Shown in pieces: positions 26,157 through 34,159 of a DNA stretch of 41,594 bases. The notes below the pieces were generated by a model. The model saw only the letters and a list, made by a program, of their open reading frames with translations. It did no database searches and had not been told where the DNA came from. A program made the position numbers and the translations under genes. This DNA comes from Sphingobacteriales bacterium (GTDB lineage: Bacteria > Bacteroidota > Bacteroidia > Sphingobacteriales > Sphingobacteriaceae): NCBI GenBank assembly GCA_015655115.1, contig JAATFQ010000015.1, positions 1 to 41,594 of the forward strand, in the 5' to 3' direction. Numbering within the stretch: the stretch's first letter is position 1; each line of letters begins with the position of its first letter.

Positions 26157-26195
26157 ATATGCTTCCAAATGAACATATTTCATTTGGAAGCATAT
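26157..26195. terminator. Hairpin after the DHA2 gene
   Basis: Arms at 26157-26172 and 26180-26195 form a perfect 16-bp stem with a 7-nt loop, just 7 nt past the efflux gene stop. There is no strong U-tract on either side, so it may act as an RNA 3'-end stabiliser as much as a terminator. It also overlaps the stop of a possible small minus-strand ORF. Confidence 0.55.
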
Positions 26196-26305
26196 ATTAA
26201 TATACGGTTTAAGTAGGTTAACCTGATTTTGCTTTGACAGAAGTTGTTTTGAAAATGTAAATCATTCTTAAATAAAGCTGTCAACAGGTTTTCCAGATTT
26301 TTCAT
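26180..26305 (-). CDS. Possible 41-residue small protein with strong Shine-Dalgarno
   Basis: The ATG at 26305 is preceded by AAAAAGGAGGACA, an unusually good ribosome-binding site for this phylum. The frame encodes MKNLENLLTALFKNDLHFQN and 21 more residues, ending in RILIYASK. Its start overlaps, as ATGA, the stop of a short upstream frame ending in IDELVEKGGQ. The arrangement resembles translational coupling. I do not recognise either peptide. It could instead be a remnant of a lost operon. The 3' end falls in the hairpin at 26157-26195. Confidence 0.3.
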   Translation of the reverse strand: MKNLENLLTALFKNDLHFQNNFCQSKIRLTYLNRILIYASK

Positions 26306-26504
26306 TGTCCTCCTTTTTCTACTAATTCGTCAATTGTCCATGATAAAAAGAAATAATCTATTAAATTTGTAGTCTATTGAGTTTAATATGAGCACTCGTA
26401 TTTATATCCGCTTTGGTCCTTTATATTATTCGTGGTTCTGGTGTTGTTGCTTTATGTCTGCAATACACAGTTAATCACCTGAATATCTATTAAATTATTT
26501 CGCA
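26306..26504. other. Gap upstream of the papain-like gene
   Basis: Besides the tail of a short minus-strand frame (IDELVEKGGQ and stop), a 28-codon plus-strand frame starts at the ATG of ATGAGCACTCG near 26389. It encodes a Cys/Trp-rich peptide and is probably not real. No convincing promoter motif was found. Confidence 0.3.
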
Positions 26505-27608
26505 ATGCCTAACCCTTCAGCGCTTTTATTAAAAGTTACGGTTTTTGCTGTAACTGTTTTATATAGTCAACCATCCATTGCCCAGCTATCTGTTACCCAG
26601 GGCAGTTACATATCTGCCTTGTCTGCAAGTTCCCATGAAAGGTTTATACCCGGCAATAATCCGGTTTTATCCACCCGAAAGCTAATTACAGACTCGTTAT
26701 CTGGCCTTAGCGTTTCAAGAGATCATGCAAGGCTCCTAAATTATTTAAAAGACCTGGGAATACCCGATCAGCAGCATAAGTATCAGTCCAACAAGAAATT
26801 CTATTATCACCTTGCCAATGTTTTTGCCCGCTTAAGATTATACCCGCTGGCAATGAAATGTTTTTTCAAAGCTGTACGGGTTAATAGTGCCGGTGTTGAT
26901 ACTTTGAATTTGTCGGCTCTGGGATTAAATAGTCCAACATACGGGAGTTTTAGCCTAAGTTCGAAAGATGATTCCATAGTTGGTAAACATGCTTTGGTAC
27001 TAAAAACTAAGCCGCGAGGCATAAGAAGTAAGCGGACTAATTTTCATCAGATCAGTAGTAATTTTAATGATGGAAAAACTGCTATGGCTTACGCCATGCT
27101 TTTCCATGTTAAACAACCGGCTCCCGGAAAACGTAAAATATTCGTTTGGGTGAACACCGGGCATACTTTTATCACACTGATCAAGTACAACACAGACTCT
27201 ACATATGCTTCAGCATCGTTTGGATTTTACCCTAAGAAAGATCAGCTGCTTTCTGCAACACCTATTTTTCCAGCTACCTCGGCGACATTTAAAGATGATG
27301 CCGGGCATTTATGGGACGAGGTACTGGGCAAGTTTATTTCCAGGAGGAAGTTTGAACGCATACTGGAATTGACCAAAAACTTTGAGGGGATGGAATACAA
27401 CCTGAACAAGCAGAATTGTACAGATTTTGGCTTACAGGCAGCCAGCCTCGCCGGAATTCATATCGCTGATACCTTCGGGAAATGGCCTTTGGGCAGAGGG
27501 AATAATCCGGCAATAACGGGGCAGAGTATCTTAATGCGAAAGATTACCAACGAGGTTGTTGAAAAGGACGAGGAGATTTTTATTGATGATACTGTTGGTT
27601 ATCATTGA
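26505..27608 (+). CDS. Secreted protein with circularly permuted papain-like (NlpC/LRAT-type) motifs
   Basis: 367 residues, signal peptide ~1-27 (ending SIAQ). Residues ~60-125 look helical (HARLLNYLKDLGIP; FYYHLANVFARLRLYPLAMK). The C-terminal half holds VWVNTGHTFITLIKY (His220) and, later, YNLNKQNCTDFGLQAASLAG (Cys305). A histidine strand before an NC-x-F helix is the order seen in permuted papain-fold enzymes (YaeF/YiiX/LRAT class), which hydrolyse or transfer amide or ester bonds. The catalytic role is inferred from motif order, and no specific family is claimed. It stands alone between the efflux gene and the YcaQ-type gene. Confidence 0.65.
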   Translation: MPNPSALLLKVTVFAVTVLYSQPSIAQLSVTQGSYISALSASSHERFIPGNNPVLSTRKLITDSLSGLSVSRDHARLLNYLKDLGIPDQQHKYQSNKKFYYHLANVFARLRLYPLAMKCFFKAVRVNSAGVDTLNLSALGLNSPTYGSFSLSSKDDSIVGKHALVLKTKPRGIRSKRTNFHQISSNFNDGKTAMAYAMLFHVKQPAPGKRKIFVWVNTGHTFITLIKYNTDSTYASASFGFYPKKDQLLSATPIFPATSATFKDDAGHLWDEVLGKFISRRKFERILELTKNFEGMEYNLNKQNCTDFGLQAASLAGIHIADTFGKWPLGRGNNPAITGQSILMRKITNEVVEKDEEIFIDDTVGYH

Positions 27609-27717
27609 ATAGCATAATTGCTTTTATATAGATAATCACAGCCGCTTCTAAAATAGAATAGCAGTTTATTTATTAATCTGCGTTAATAGCTCCCGTTTAT
27701 TTTATTATTTTGCTACT

Positions 27718-28911
27718 ATGGAACCACTGATACTTAGTAAGGCACAAGTCCGGAAGATCATCCTGCAGGCCGCAGGATTGGCCAGAAGGGCACAGTTTGG
27801 GACAGGCATGGAGGCAGTTTACAGGCTGATAGATCACCTTGGGTTTGTGCAGCTGGATACGAATTACGTGGTAGAGCGCGCGCATCATCACGTCATGGCT
27901 GCCCGTGTGCCTGATTATGAGCATAAATGGCTGGACGAACTATCTGCTGATGGCCGCATCTTTGAGTATTTTTCATCCGATGCAGGCTATATCCCGACGC
28001 ATGACTTCCGCTTTTCGCTGACGGTAAAAGATGCCTTTGCAGCTCAACGGAAACCGCTGACCAATGCAGAAAGCAATTTGATGAAGCAGGTACTTGACCG
28101 TGTGCAACGTGAGGGGCCGCTTATGGTGGGGGACTTTGACGATGACCGGCTCGAAGCCAGTTCTGGCTGGTGGGATTGGCGGCCGGCCAAAGTGGCGCTC
28201 GAACGGTTATATCTTGATGGTCAGCTGATGATTACTCGTACCAAAGGTTTTAAGAAAGTATATGATCTGCCGATGAATCTAATTCCTCCCGAAACAGATC
28301 TTACGGTGCCAGGTGCAGAGGAATATGCCCGTTACGTAATCCGGCGTACGCTTGGTGCGCTGGGTGTTTCCTATGTTAAAGAAATGGCCTGGCGTGCCCG
28401 TCATGTGAAGGGGAACCTGATCAAGATGGAGCTGGAGAAAATGGTTGCTGAGGGTGAAATTAGGGTAGTGGTGGTAGAAGGACTGAAAAGCGCTCCGCTT
28501 TATATGCTGGCTGATCAAAATAAGGAAATTGAATTGTCGGGTGAGGCTTTCATTCTCTCACCTTTCGATATTCTAAATGTTTTCAGGCACCGGTTAAGGG
28601 ACTTTTTCGATTTCGATTATCAGATCGAATGTTTTGTGCCTGCTCCAAAACGGAAGTATGGTTATTTTTCCTTGCCAGTATTGGTAGGGGACACTTTTGT
28701 TGCGCGGATGGATGCCAAGGCTGACCGGAAACAGAAGCTGTTGATTGTCCATAACCTGCATTTCGAGGAGATAGAACTCAGTGATGCTATGATTGAAGAA
28801 ATCGTGGATACGCTGAAAGCATTTATTCAATTCAACCAGTGCCGGGATATTATTTTTAAAAAATCAAATCAAGCAGTTTACATGAACGCCATCAACCAAT
28901 GTTTCTGCTAA
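27718..28911 (+). CDS. YcaQ-family winged-helix DNA glycosylase-like protein (HTH_42)
   Basis: 397 residues. The N-terminal half has LGFVQLDTNYVVERAHHHVM, including the QxD motif (Gln45, Asp47) that is catalytic in E. coli YcaQ, followed by RVPDYEHKWLDEL and RIFEYFSSDAGYIP. Middle winged-helix segments include YARYVIRRTLGALGVSYVKE. The C-terminus has LSPFDILNVFRHRLRDFFDF and YFSLPVLVGDTFVARMDAKA. YcaQ unhooks interstrand crosslinks and removes alkylated bases. A TTATTTTG just 5 nt before the start resembles a -7 box. The 3' end of the gene lies within a 20-bp inverted repeat. Confidence 0.9.
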   Translation: MEPLILSKAQVRKIILQAAGLARRAQFGTGMEAVYRLIDHLGFVQLDTNYVVERAHHHVMAARVPDYEHKWLDELSADGRIFEYFSSDAGYIPTHDFRFSLTVKDAFAAQRKPLTNAESNLMKQVLDRVQREGPLMVGDFDDDRLEASSGWWDWRPAKVALERLYLDGQLMITRTKGFKKVYDLPMNLIPPETDLTVPGAEEYARYVIRRTLGALGVSYVKEMAWRARHVKGNLIKMELEKMVAEGEIRVVVVEGLKSAPLYMLADQNKEIELSGEAFILSPFDILNVFRHRLRDFFDFDYQIECFVPAPKRKYGYFSLPVLVGDTFVARMDAKADRKQKLLIVHNLHFEEIELSDAMIEEIVDTLKAFIQFNQCRDIIFKKSNQAVYMNAINQCFC

Positions 28912-28938
28912 ACAGGGCTTGATGGCATTCATGTAAAC
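28876..28938 (-). terminator. Long inverted repeat spanning the YcaQ-type stop codon
   Basis: Arms at 28876-28895 and 28919-28938 match at 19 of 20 positions, with a 23-nt loop that contains the stop codon of the YcaQ-type gene. The one mismatch becomes a G-U pair in minus-strand RNA, so it probably ends the leftward helicase transcript. It may also limit convergent read-through. No tight U-tract follows. Confidence 0.5.
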
Positions 28939-28962
28939 CAAATTGTATATTGCTTATATCGT

Positions 28963-30090
28963 TTAAATTCCTGCGCTATCGATTAAACTAACCTGTATTC
29001 CCATCTTTTTTTGGATGACCTCAAAATGGTGTAACTCACTCTCGCTGACCAGTGAGATGGCATCGCCAGCTTCCCCTGCACGGCCGGTTCTGCCGATGCG
29101 GTGGACATAATCTTTTGGTGACCGTGGTAATTCATAATTAATTACAAAGGGCAGAAAATTAATGTCAATTCCCCTTGCCATTAAATCTGTAGCTACCAGC
29201 ACCCTCAGCTTACCAGATTTAAAATGAGCTAAAGTGTCAGTTCTGGCTCCCTGGCTCTTTTTACTGTGAATAGCTTTTGCAGCAATATTGTTTTTACGAA
29301 GCTTGTTGACAACAGCGTCTGCCTGTTGTACAGAAGAAGTGAATACCAATACCTGTTTCATTTCATGATGATTAATCAGGTATCGCAAAAATGGCCCTTT
29401 TTTTTCTGCTGAAACAATGTAAGCCACCTGCGTGATCAGGTCTAGTGAATCCTCTTCAGCAGCGATTTTAATCACCACTGGCTCATGCAGCAAGATCTGG
29501 TGAATATGCTCCAGATCAGGACTTAGTGTGGCCGATAATAATATGTTCTGGCGCTGCTCAGGTAACAGCGCAAGGATTTTGTTCAGCTCATCTTTAAACC
29601 CTAAATTAAGCATCTTGTCTGCTTCATCTAAAACAAGTGTTTCAATATCAGATAGGTGTACTGAATTAGAACCGACTAGTTCCAATAATCTCCCAGGCGT
29701 AGCAACCAATACATTCACGCCTTGTAAAGCCATCATTTGTGGGTTGATGGATACTCCGCCATATACAGCCAGGGTTTTAACAGGTTGAGGCAGTGCCTTA
29801 CCAAAAATTCTAAAAACATCCTTTACCTGTTCAGCCAGTTCACGTGTGGGTACTAATACCAGCACATTAGCATGGCGATTTTTAGCTCCAATTGAGTCTT
29901 GCAAATTCATTAGCAGAGGTAAAACATACCCGGCGGTTTTTCCGGAACCTGTTTTAGCGATACCTAAAACGTCTTTTTTATTTAGAATAGCAGGTATAGC
30001 ATCTGCCTGAATAGGAGTGGGTACTGTGAAATTCTGGTCTTCAAGCGCCTTTAACAGGGCAGGTGATAAACCAAGAGAACTAAAGGGCAT
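28963..30090 (-). CDS. DEAD-box ATP-dependent RNA helicase (RhlE-like)
   Basis: 375 residues. Q motif (FTVPTPIQADAIPAIL), motif I AKTGSGKT (~45-52), Ia VPTRELAEQ, Ib ATPGRLLE, II LDEADKMLNLGF, III SATLS, IV VLVFTSS, V ATDLMARGIDI, VI HRIGRTGRAG. It unwinds short RNA duplexes, often needed at low temperature or for ribosome assembly. The protein ends shortly after the helicase core, without the basic C-terminal tail found in many RhlE proteins. It is monocistronic and convergent with the YcaQ-type gene. Confidence 0.93.
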   Translation of the reverse strand: MPFSSLGLSPALLKALEDQNFTVPTPIQADAIPAILNKKDVLGIAKTGSGKTAGYVLPLLMNLQDSIGAKNRHANVLVLVPTRELAEQVKDVFRIFGKALPQPVKTLAVYGGVSINPQMMALQGVNVLVATPGRLLELVGSNSVHLSDIETLVLDEADKMLNLGFKDELNKILALLPEQRQNILLSATLSPDLEHIHQILLHEPVVIKIAAEEDSLDLITQVAYIVSAEKKGPFLRYLINHHEMKQVLVFTSSVQQADAVVNKLRKNNIAAKAIHSKKSQGARTDTLAHFKSGKLRVLVATDLMARGIDINFLPFVINYELPRSPKDYVHRIGRTGRAGEAGDAISLVSESELHHFEVIQKKMGIQVSLIDSAGI

Positions 30091-30173
30091 AGGAATTAGT
30101 ATTTAAATAAAGCAGCAAGATACCCATTATATGTTTACCAAGAGATTTCTTTTAAGCATCGGGTACATAGAAA

Positions 30174-30195
30174 AGCCCCAAAGAAATTTGGGGCT
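30174..30195 (-). terminator. Intrinsic terminator of the 30229-31665 lipoprotein gene
   Basis: A 9-bp perfect stem AGCCCCAAA/TTTGGGGCT with a 4-nt loop is followed on the minus strand by TTTTC. It lies 34 nt past the stop. Confidence 0.85.
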
Positions 30196-30228
30196 CCTTG
30201 TATTTGTAACAACTAGTAGTTATACTGC

Positions 30229-31665
30229 TTAATAAACTACTTTAGCTCTGCTATCGCCAGAGCCATAGTAAAAGTTAACTACTTTTTTATCGCCTTTTTT
30301 GGACAATAGAAAGGTATTGTTACTATAATTGTTTGCTGCTGTATTTAAATTACTGGTAAAATTCAAGCTATAGTAATTATAATAAGTATCATATGGGGTA
30401 CCTTTTAAAATTACACCTTTAGCATTAGGTACCAGCGTACCACTGGCATCCCTTTTAAGATGTATGTACCCACTGCCACCTTCAGTCGAGCTATAATTTA
30501 ATAACTTTCCGTCTGCTCCAGACAATGCAGATAGCTGTGGTGCAGTTTCTATAATGTTTCCTGTAACGTCAACTAACTGTACATCAATTTTTGTATTGGC
30601 ATCATAGGTAGTGGAAGTATAATCAACATATACTCCATTTGAATAATAATAATTGTAAGTATAAAGTCTTTCAACCTGAAATTTGTCACTTACGGCAGAT
30701 AGAAAAACCTGGTTGTAACCATAATAATTAGAATAGCCTGGAACATATAAAACTTTTCCTTTTTTATCTGCCGCGATTTTAAAGTAATAATAATTATTAA
30801 CCGTTGGCACATTTGCACTATAACTATTTACATTAAAATAGGTTTTTATAGTAGTAAGTCGTGGCAAGCTACTTGGGAATGAAGGTACAGCATCATCCTC
30901 TGTTGCATTGACATATAGCTTCTGATCAGCCGCAATGGATTCAAATGTAAGGGTATAGCCATTTGTTGCTGGTGGAAGCTTAATAGCATAACTACCTGTT
31001 GCAGTTGTGTAGGTAGGAAAGTAAACGGTATAAGATCCTAAAGCGTTATTAGGGACTGTTGTAGAAGCGGTAACTAAAACATTGGCACCAACTTTTTCCG
31101 GAGAAGTATTTGTTAAATCAGTATCAATGTACAAGTTACCAGAAATTTCATTGGAAAGATCTGCAACATTCCACAGCCTGGCAGGACCAGAAGTTATATA
31201 TTGCTGTAATATCTGCGTTGCGGCATAACCAGTTTTTGAAATGAGGAAGCTACTGGTAGGAAAAAGATATAATGAGGTAAATGTTGCCACTCCCTGTGCA
31301 TTTGTTTTTGCTGAAAACACTTTACCTTCAGAAGATACAATAACATCAGCGTCGGCTAATGGTGCATTGGTATAAACATCCACAACCGTTACGCTATAGT
31401 CTTGTTTTTTGGCAGCAATGGCACTTTTAGTTGCTAAGCTATCATTTAGTTTAATTTGCTCAAGAGCCGCGGTATTAATTAACTCCTGCATAGCAGTAGC
31501 ACCTTTTTGTTTTAAGGTTTCCAAATCAAGCTCATGCTGATATTTTAGGTTCAATAGCGCCGTTTGGGCTGCCAGGGCGTCACTTTCATTAAAATCACTC
31601 TTACTACAGCTTGTAATAAGAACGGAAAGTAACATGATTGTGAAAAGAGTAAATCTCGACTTCAT
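30229..31665 (-). CDS. Unrecognised Tyr-rich surface lipoprotein with Ig-like regulatory fold
   Basis: 478 residues. A lipoprotein signal is clear (MKSRFTLFTIMLLSVLITSC, Cys20). Residues ~28-85 are helical and probably coiled-coil (AAQTALLNLKYQHELDLETL). Residues ~88-150 look like a carboxypeptidase-regulatory-like beta domain (SVTVVDVYTNAPLADADVIV, then NAQGVATFTSLY and ISKTGYAA). The rest is beta-rich and loaded with tyrosines (NNYYYFKI, YTYNYYYSNGVYVDY, YDTYYNYYSLNF), as seen in some adhesive or cell-surface proteins. The family is not recognised. It lies 124 nt downstream of the PorT-like gene on the same strand. Confidence 0.75.
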   Translation of the reverse strand: MKSRFTLFTIMLLSVLITSCSKSDFNESDALAAQTALLNLKYQHELDLETLKQKGATAMQELINTAALEQIKLNDSLATKSAIAAKKQDYSVTVVDVYTNAPLADADVIVSSEGKVFSAKTNAQGVATFTSLYLFPTSSFLISKTGYAATQILQQYITSGPARLWNVADLSNEISGNLYIDTDLTNTSPEKVGANVLVTASTTVPNNALGSYTVYFPTYTTATGSYAIKLPPATNGYTLTFESIAADQKLYVNATEDDAVPSFPSSLPRLTTIKTYFNVNSYSANVPTVNNYYYFKIAADKKGKVLYVPGYSNYYGYNQVFLSAVSDKFQVERLYTYNYYYSNGVYVDYTSTTYDANTKIDVQLVDVTGNIIETAPQLSALSGADGKLLNYSSTEGGSGYIHLKRDASGTLVPNAKGVILKGTPYDTYYNYYSLNFTSNLNTAANNYSNNTFLLSKKGDKKVVNFYYGSGDSRAKVVY

Positions 31666-31730
31666 ATTCTGCTTATTTATTAATTTAATTTTTATTGATT
31701 GAACGCTTGTACGCTTACTTATTACTTTGG

Positions 31731-31821
31731 GATAATATAATTCCTGCTTTAGGGGTGATATGATTTCTACTTTTAGGGTAATATACTTTCTAATTCAGAG
31801 GTAATATGATTCCTACTTTTG
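31731..31821. repeat. Four tandem copies of the PorT-like gene's last-strand codons
   Basis: Imperfect ~23-24-bp units start near 31731, 31755, 31778 and 31801. The fourth is inside the PorT-like gene and encodes its final KVGIILPLN. The others follow the stop codon on the minus strand and would read as KVYYP, a frame-shifted copy, and KAGIILSQ. They look like serial slippage duplications of the 3' end of the gene. Confidence 0.7.
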
Positions 31822-32617
31822 AAAGAAATGAGTTAGTTCTGAGATCACTTCCAAAACCAATTTTGCTCATGTAAGAATAGTTATCTATTGCAGAGGTAAG
31901 TCCTTCCAGATATCTCATGTCTATCAACAGCAATAATCTTGAAGTCAGAGGCAATTTGATGTTTGCCCCAACAATTAAATTAATCCTGCCGCCATTGAAT
32001 GAGCTGGTTACATTTTTTGATCCGCTGGCTGTAACGATGATGTCCTCACCTGGAAGCAAGTCGCCGGTTTTTTGATAACTTTCAGTAACATTGTACGTGT
32101 GGGCATAGCTTCCACCAACATACACGGATGGGGACCATGTTGGTCTTATCTTAAAAGTATAATTGATTAAAAGAGGTATTTCGATGCTATTTAGGGCATA
32201 TGAGCTGTTTGTCACATTTTTTGTTTCAAAGCTTTCAGGTAACCCAAGCCTGGTGTCGTCCCTGAAAAGAAGCATTCTTCCTCCCTGCTGAAGGGAGTTG
32301 GCTTCCAGTTGTAAACTTATATTTTTGAATAGTTTATAGTTTACAGACAGGCCCGCCGTGTAACCGGTGTTCAGGCTTGTATGCGGCTGGCCTTTGGTAA
32401 ATTGATTTAGGCTGAGTCCACCAGTTATACCGATTTCAAATCTATTTTCTAAAGAGTCGGGGGCTACATTGCTCTTTACATTTTTTTTAACATTTTGCGC
32501 AGCAGTGATATTTGTTAAGACACTTGTAATAATAAAGGTCAAAAGTGAGATTGAATAAATCTTAAGAGCTACTTGTGGGTGTGAATTATTTTTAAAGACA
32601 GAGAACATTTTACGCAT
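31790..32617 (-). CDS. PorT-family outer-membrane beta-barrel protein
   Basis: 275 residues. A signal/hydrophobic segment at ~15-40 (IYSISLLTFIITSVLTNITA) is followed by a barrel: FEIGITGGLSLNQFTKG, GLSVNYKLFKNISLQLEANS, IEIPLLINYTFKI and INLIVGANIKLPL, ending TNSFLSKVGIILPLN. This fits the outer-membrane beta-barrel (OMP_b-brl) family common in Bacteroidota; the ligand is unknown. Met4 is an equally good start. A CRP-type palindrome sits 75-90 bp upstream. Its 3' codons are repeated past the stop. Confidence 0.82.
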   Translation of the reverse strand: MRKMFSVFKNNSHPQVALKIYSISLLTFIITSVLTNITAAQNVKKNVKSNVAPDSLENRFEIGITGGLSLNQFTKGQPHTSLNTGYTAGLSVNYKLFKNISLQLEANSLQQGGRMLLFRDDTRLGLPESFETKNVTNSSYALNSIEIPLLINYTFKIRPTWSPSVYVGGSYAHTYNVTESYQKTGDLLPGEDIIVTASGSKNVTSSFNGGRINLIVGANIKLPLTSRLLLLIDMRYLEGLTSAIDNYSYMSKIGFGSDLRTNSFLSKVGIILPLN

Positions 32618-32691
32618 TAAATATCGGGTTATTTATGTCGTAAAGATATTAATTGATTTTAAAAATTATATAGATGTTGTAATAAATGAAT

Positions 32692-32707
32692 AGTGATATA
32701 TATCACT
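32692..32707. promoter_or_regulatory. CRP/FNR-type palindromic operator
   Basis: AGTGATATATATCACT is a perfect 16-bp palindrome with the GTGA-N6-TCAC core of CRP-family sites. It lies 75-90 bp upstream of the PorT-like start. A broken and an intact Crp/Fnr gene lie within 1.4 kb, making a local regulator plausible. Confidence 0.55.
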
Positions 32708-32804
32708 TATTAATAATTTAGAAAAGCCGTTAAGCTTGATTTGGATCATCCTGGAAAACCATATCCCTGGAAATTCGAAGAAAAATATCTTGATTGGGCG
32801 TATT

Positions 32805-33122
32805 CTAATGTCTTGCTGCTAAGCGTTTTCGGATACGACTCAGTGAAGGAGCCTTAACCCCAACATAAGCAGCTATATAATATTGAGGGATTCGCTGAAC
32901 CAACTCAGGATAATCAGAGAGGAATTTCAAGTAACGTTTATCTGGGGTGTCGGTGTAAAGCGAAACGACCTGGCTAATAACATTAACAAAAACTTTTTCT
33001 ATGGCTATACGACCAAATCTTTCGCCATTAGCTACCTCACTATAGAACTGCTGAATTCCTTCGGCACTAATTCGATATATGACAGTATCTTCGAGTGCCT
33101 GAATATTAACATTAGATGGCAA
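32805..33122 (-). pseudogene. Crp/Fnr-family regulator, C-terminal half only
   Basis: The ~105 residues (VNIQALEDTVIYRISAEGI, then FERFGR-like GERFGRIAIEKV, DKRYLKFLSDYPELVQRIPQ and IAAYVGVKAPSLSRIRKRLA) match the end of the effector domain, the dimer helix and the HTH of Bacteroidota Crp/Fnr proteins, which are usually about 190 residues. The first ~85 residues are missing. The frame opens with TTG directly after a TAG stop, so a real start is doubtful. Upstream sequence instead encodes a short membrane peptide in another frame. This is best read as a deletion remnant. Confidence 0.72.
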
Positions 33123-33207
33123 CTATAATACCGAATGCTAAAATCAGCACACTCCAAAATGACACTGATTTTATTCCCCAGGAATTCCGACCGATTTGTG
33201 TTTTCAT
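33112..33207 (-). CDS. Possible 31-residue membrane peptide or gene 5' remnant
   Basis: From ATG 33207 the frame encodes MKTQIGRNSWGIKSVSFW followed by SVLILAFGIIVAI and a stop, which is one hydrophobic helix after a short polar N-terminus. It overlaps the first codons of the Crp/Fnr fragment. It may be a small membrane protein, or the first codons of a lost permease-like gene left at the deletion junction. No strong ribosome-binding site is visible. Confidence 0.25.
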   Translation of the reverse strand: MKTQIGRNSWGIKSVSFWSVLILAFGIIVAI

Positions 33208-33504
33208 ATTTTTGATTTTTAATACAGCAAAATTCTGAAATAAAAAACTTCGGATCATTCACCTGGGTTAATAAATAGTGCCAGGTAAAGATTAATGCTC
33301 AACTTGTTGATACCATTCTTTTATACATTAATAATTTTTTAAAGGAAAAAGCCTCAATTCATGGTGACTTTCGTGAACCTGCCGGCACCTTTATCAAACA
33401 CTTTTGTTGATGCTTGTGTGAAAATAAATAGGTAGAGGATTTAATGACAAAGAATAGGATCTTATCCAAGGTATACTGGTTGAATAATTAACAAAGGTTA
33501 TAAT

Positions 33505-34080
33505 TTAAGGATTTATTTCTTGCGACATGGTCTTGATTGTTCTGTTCAAGGCTCTTAAGGTAATACCCAGATAATCTGCAATATCTTGTTTTGAAATTAC
33601 CTCTTCTAATTCAGGAAATTTCATCTTCAACCTCCTCAATTTATCTTCAATAATGTGAGATTGATTATAGGAATGACGTGTTGCTTTATATTTTAATTTT
33701 GAGATCAAAGCCTCAATAAAAAGGCGGTTGAATTTTTTATCATGATCAAGCAATCTAAGAAAATCACTTTTTTGAATTTTATAAACGGTTACATCGTCGA
33801 TAGCTTCAATAGTACAATAACTGTAACTATCATCCATTAACTCAATTTCACCGAAAAGCTCTCCTTCCCCAAAAAACTCCTGGATAAAGTTACTGCCAGT
33901 GTCTGTAGTGAGGTAGCATTTAACGATCCCGCTCTTCATGATATATACAGAGAATACGTTTTTACCTTCAACCAGGATTCTCTGTAATGGGGCATAATGA
34001 TGTTCACTAAATGAACCGGCGGATCCCGAAAGGACCAGGTTAGTAATATAGCTGAATAGTTCTTTATTAGTTCTTATCAT
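33505..34080 (-). CDS. Crp/Fnr-family transcriptional regulator
   Basis: 191 residues. A cyclic-nucleotide-binding-type beta roll spans ~25-115 (LQRILVEGKNVFSVYIMKSG, FFGEGELFGEIELMDDS, CTIEAIDDVTVYKI), then a dimer helix. The C-terminal HTH is at ~160-185 (ISKQDIADYLGITLRALNRT). It lacks the FNR N-terminal cysteines, so it is not an iron-sulfur oxygen sensor. It is divergent from the HD gene with a 79-bp gap holding GGACA-AA-TGTCC (34091-34102), a possible self-regulation site. It is a candidate for binding the palindrome at 32692. Confidence 0.9.
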   Translation of the reverse strand: MIRTNKELFSYITNLVLSGSAGSFSEHHYAPLQRILVEGKNVFSVYIMKSGIVKCYLTTDTGSNFIQEFFGEGELFGEIELMDDSYSYCTIEAIDDVTVYKIQKSDFLRLLDHDKKFNRLFIEALISKLKYKATRHSYNQSHIIEDKLRRLKMKFPELEEVISKQDIADYLGITLRALNRTIKTMSQEINP

Positions 34081-34159
34081 TTACGTGGCCGGACAAATGT
34101 CCTTTATGGTATGAGGCGAGAGTGCTTTCTTTGCAATTATATTATAAAAATAGAATATA

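Noticed and set aside
26389..26475. 28-codon plus-strand frame MSTRIYIRFGPLYYSW and on
   Set aside because: No ribosome-binding site, odd Cys/Trp-rich composition, and a likely chance frame in the leader of the papain-like gene.
33270..33410. Stop-free plus-strand stretch containing NFLKEKASIHGDFREPAGTF
   Set aside because: About 40 codons without a start codon and with no family I recognise; this length is expected by chance on occasion.
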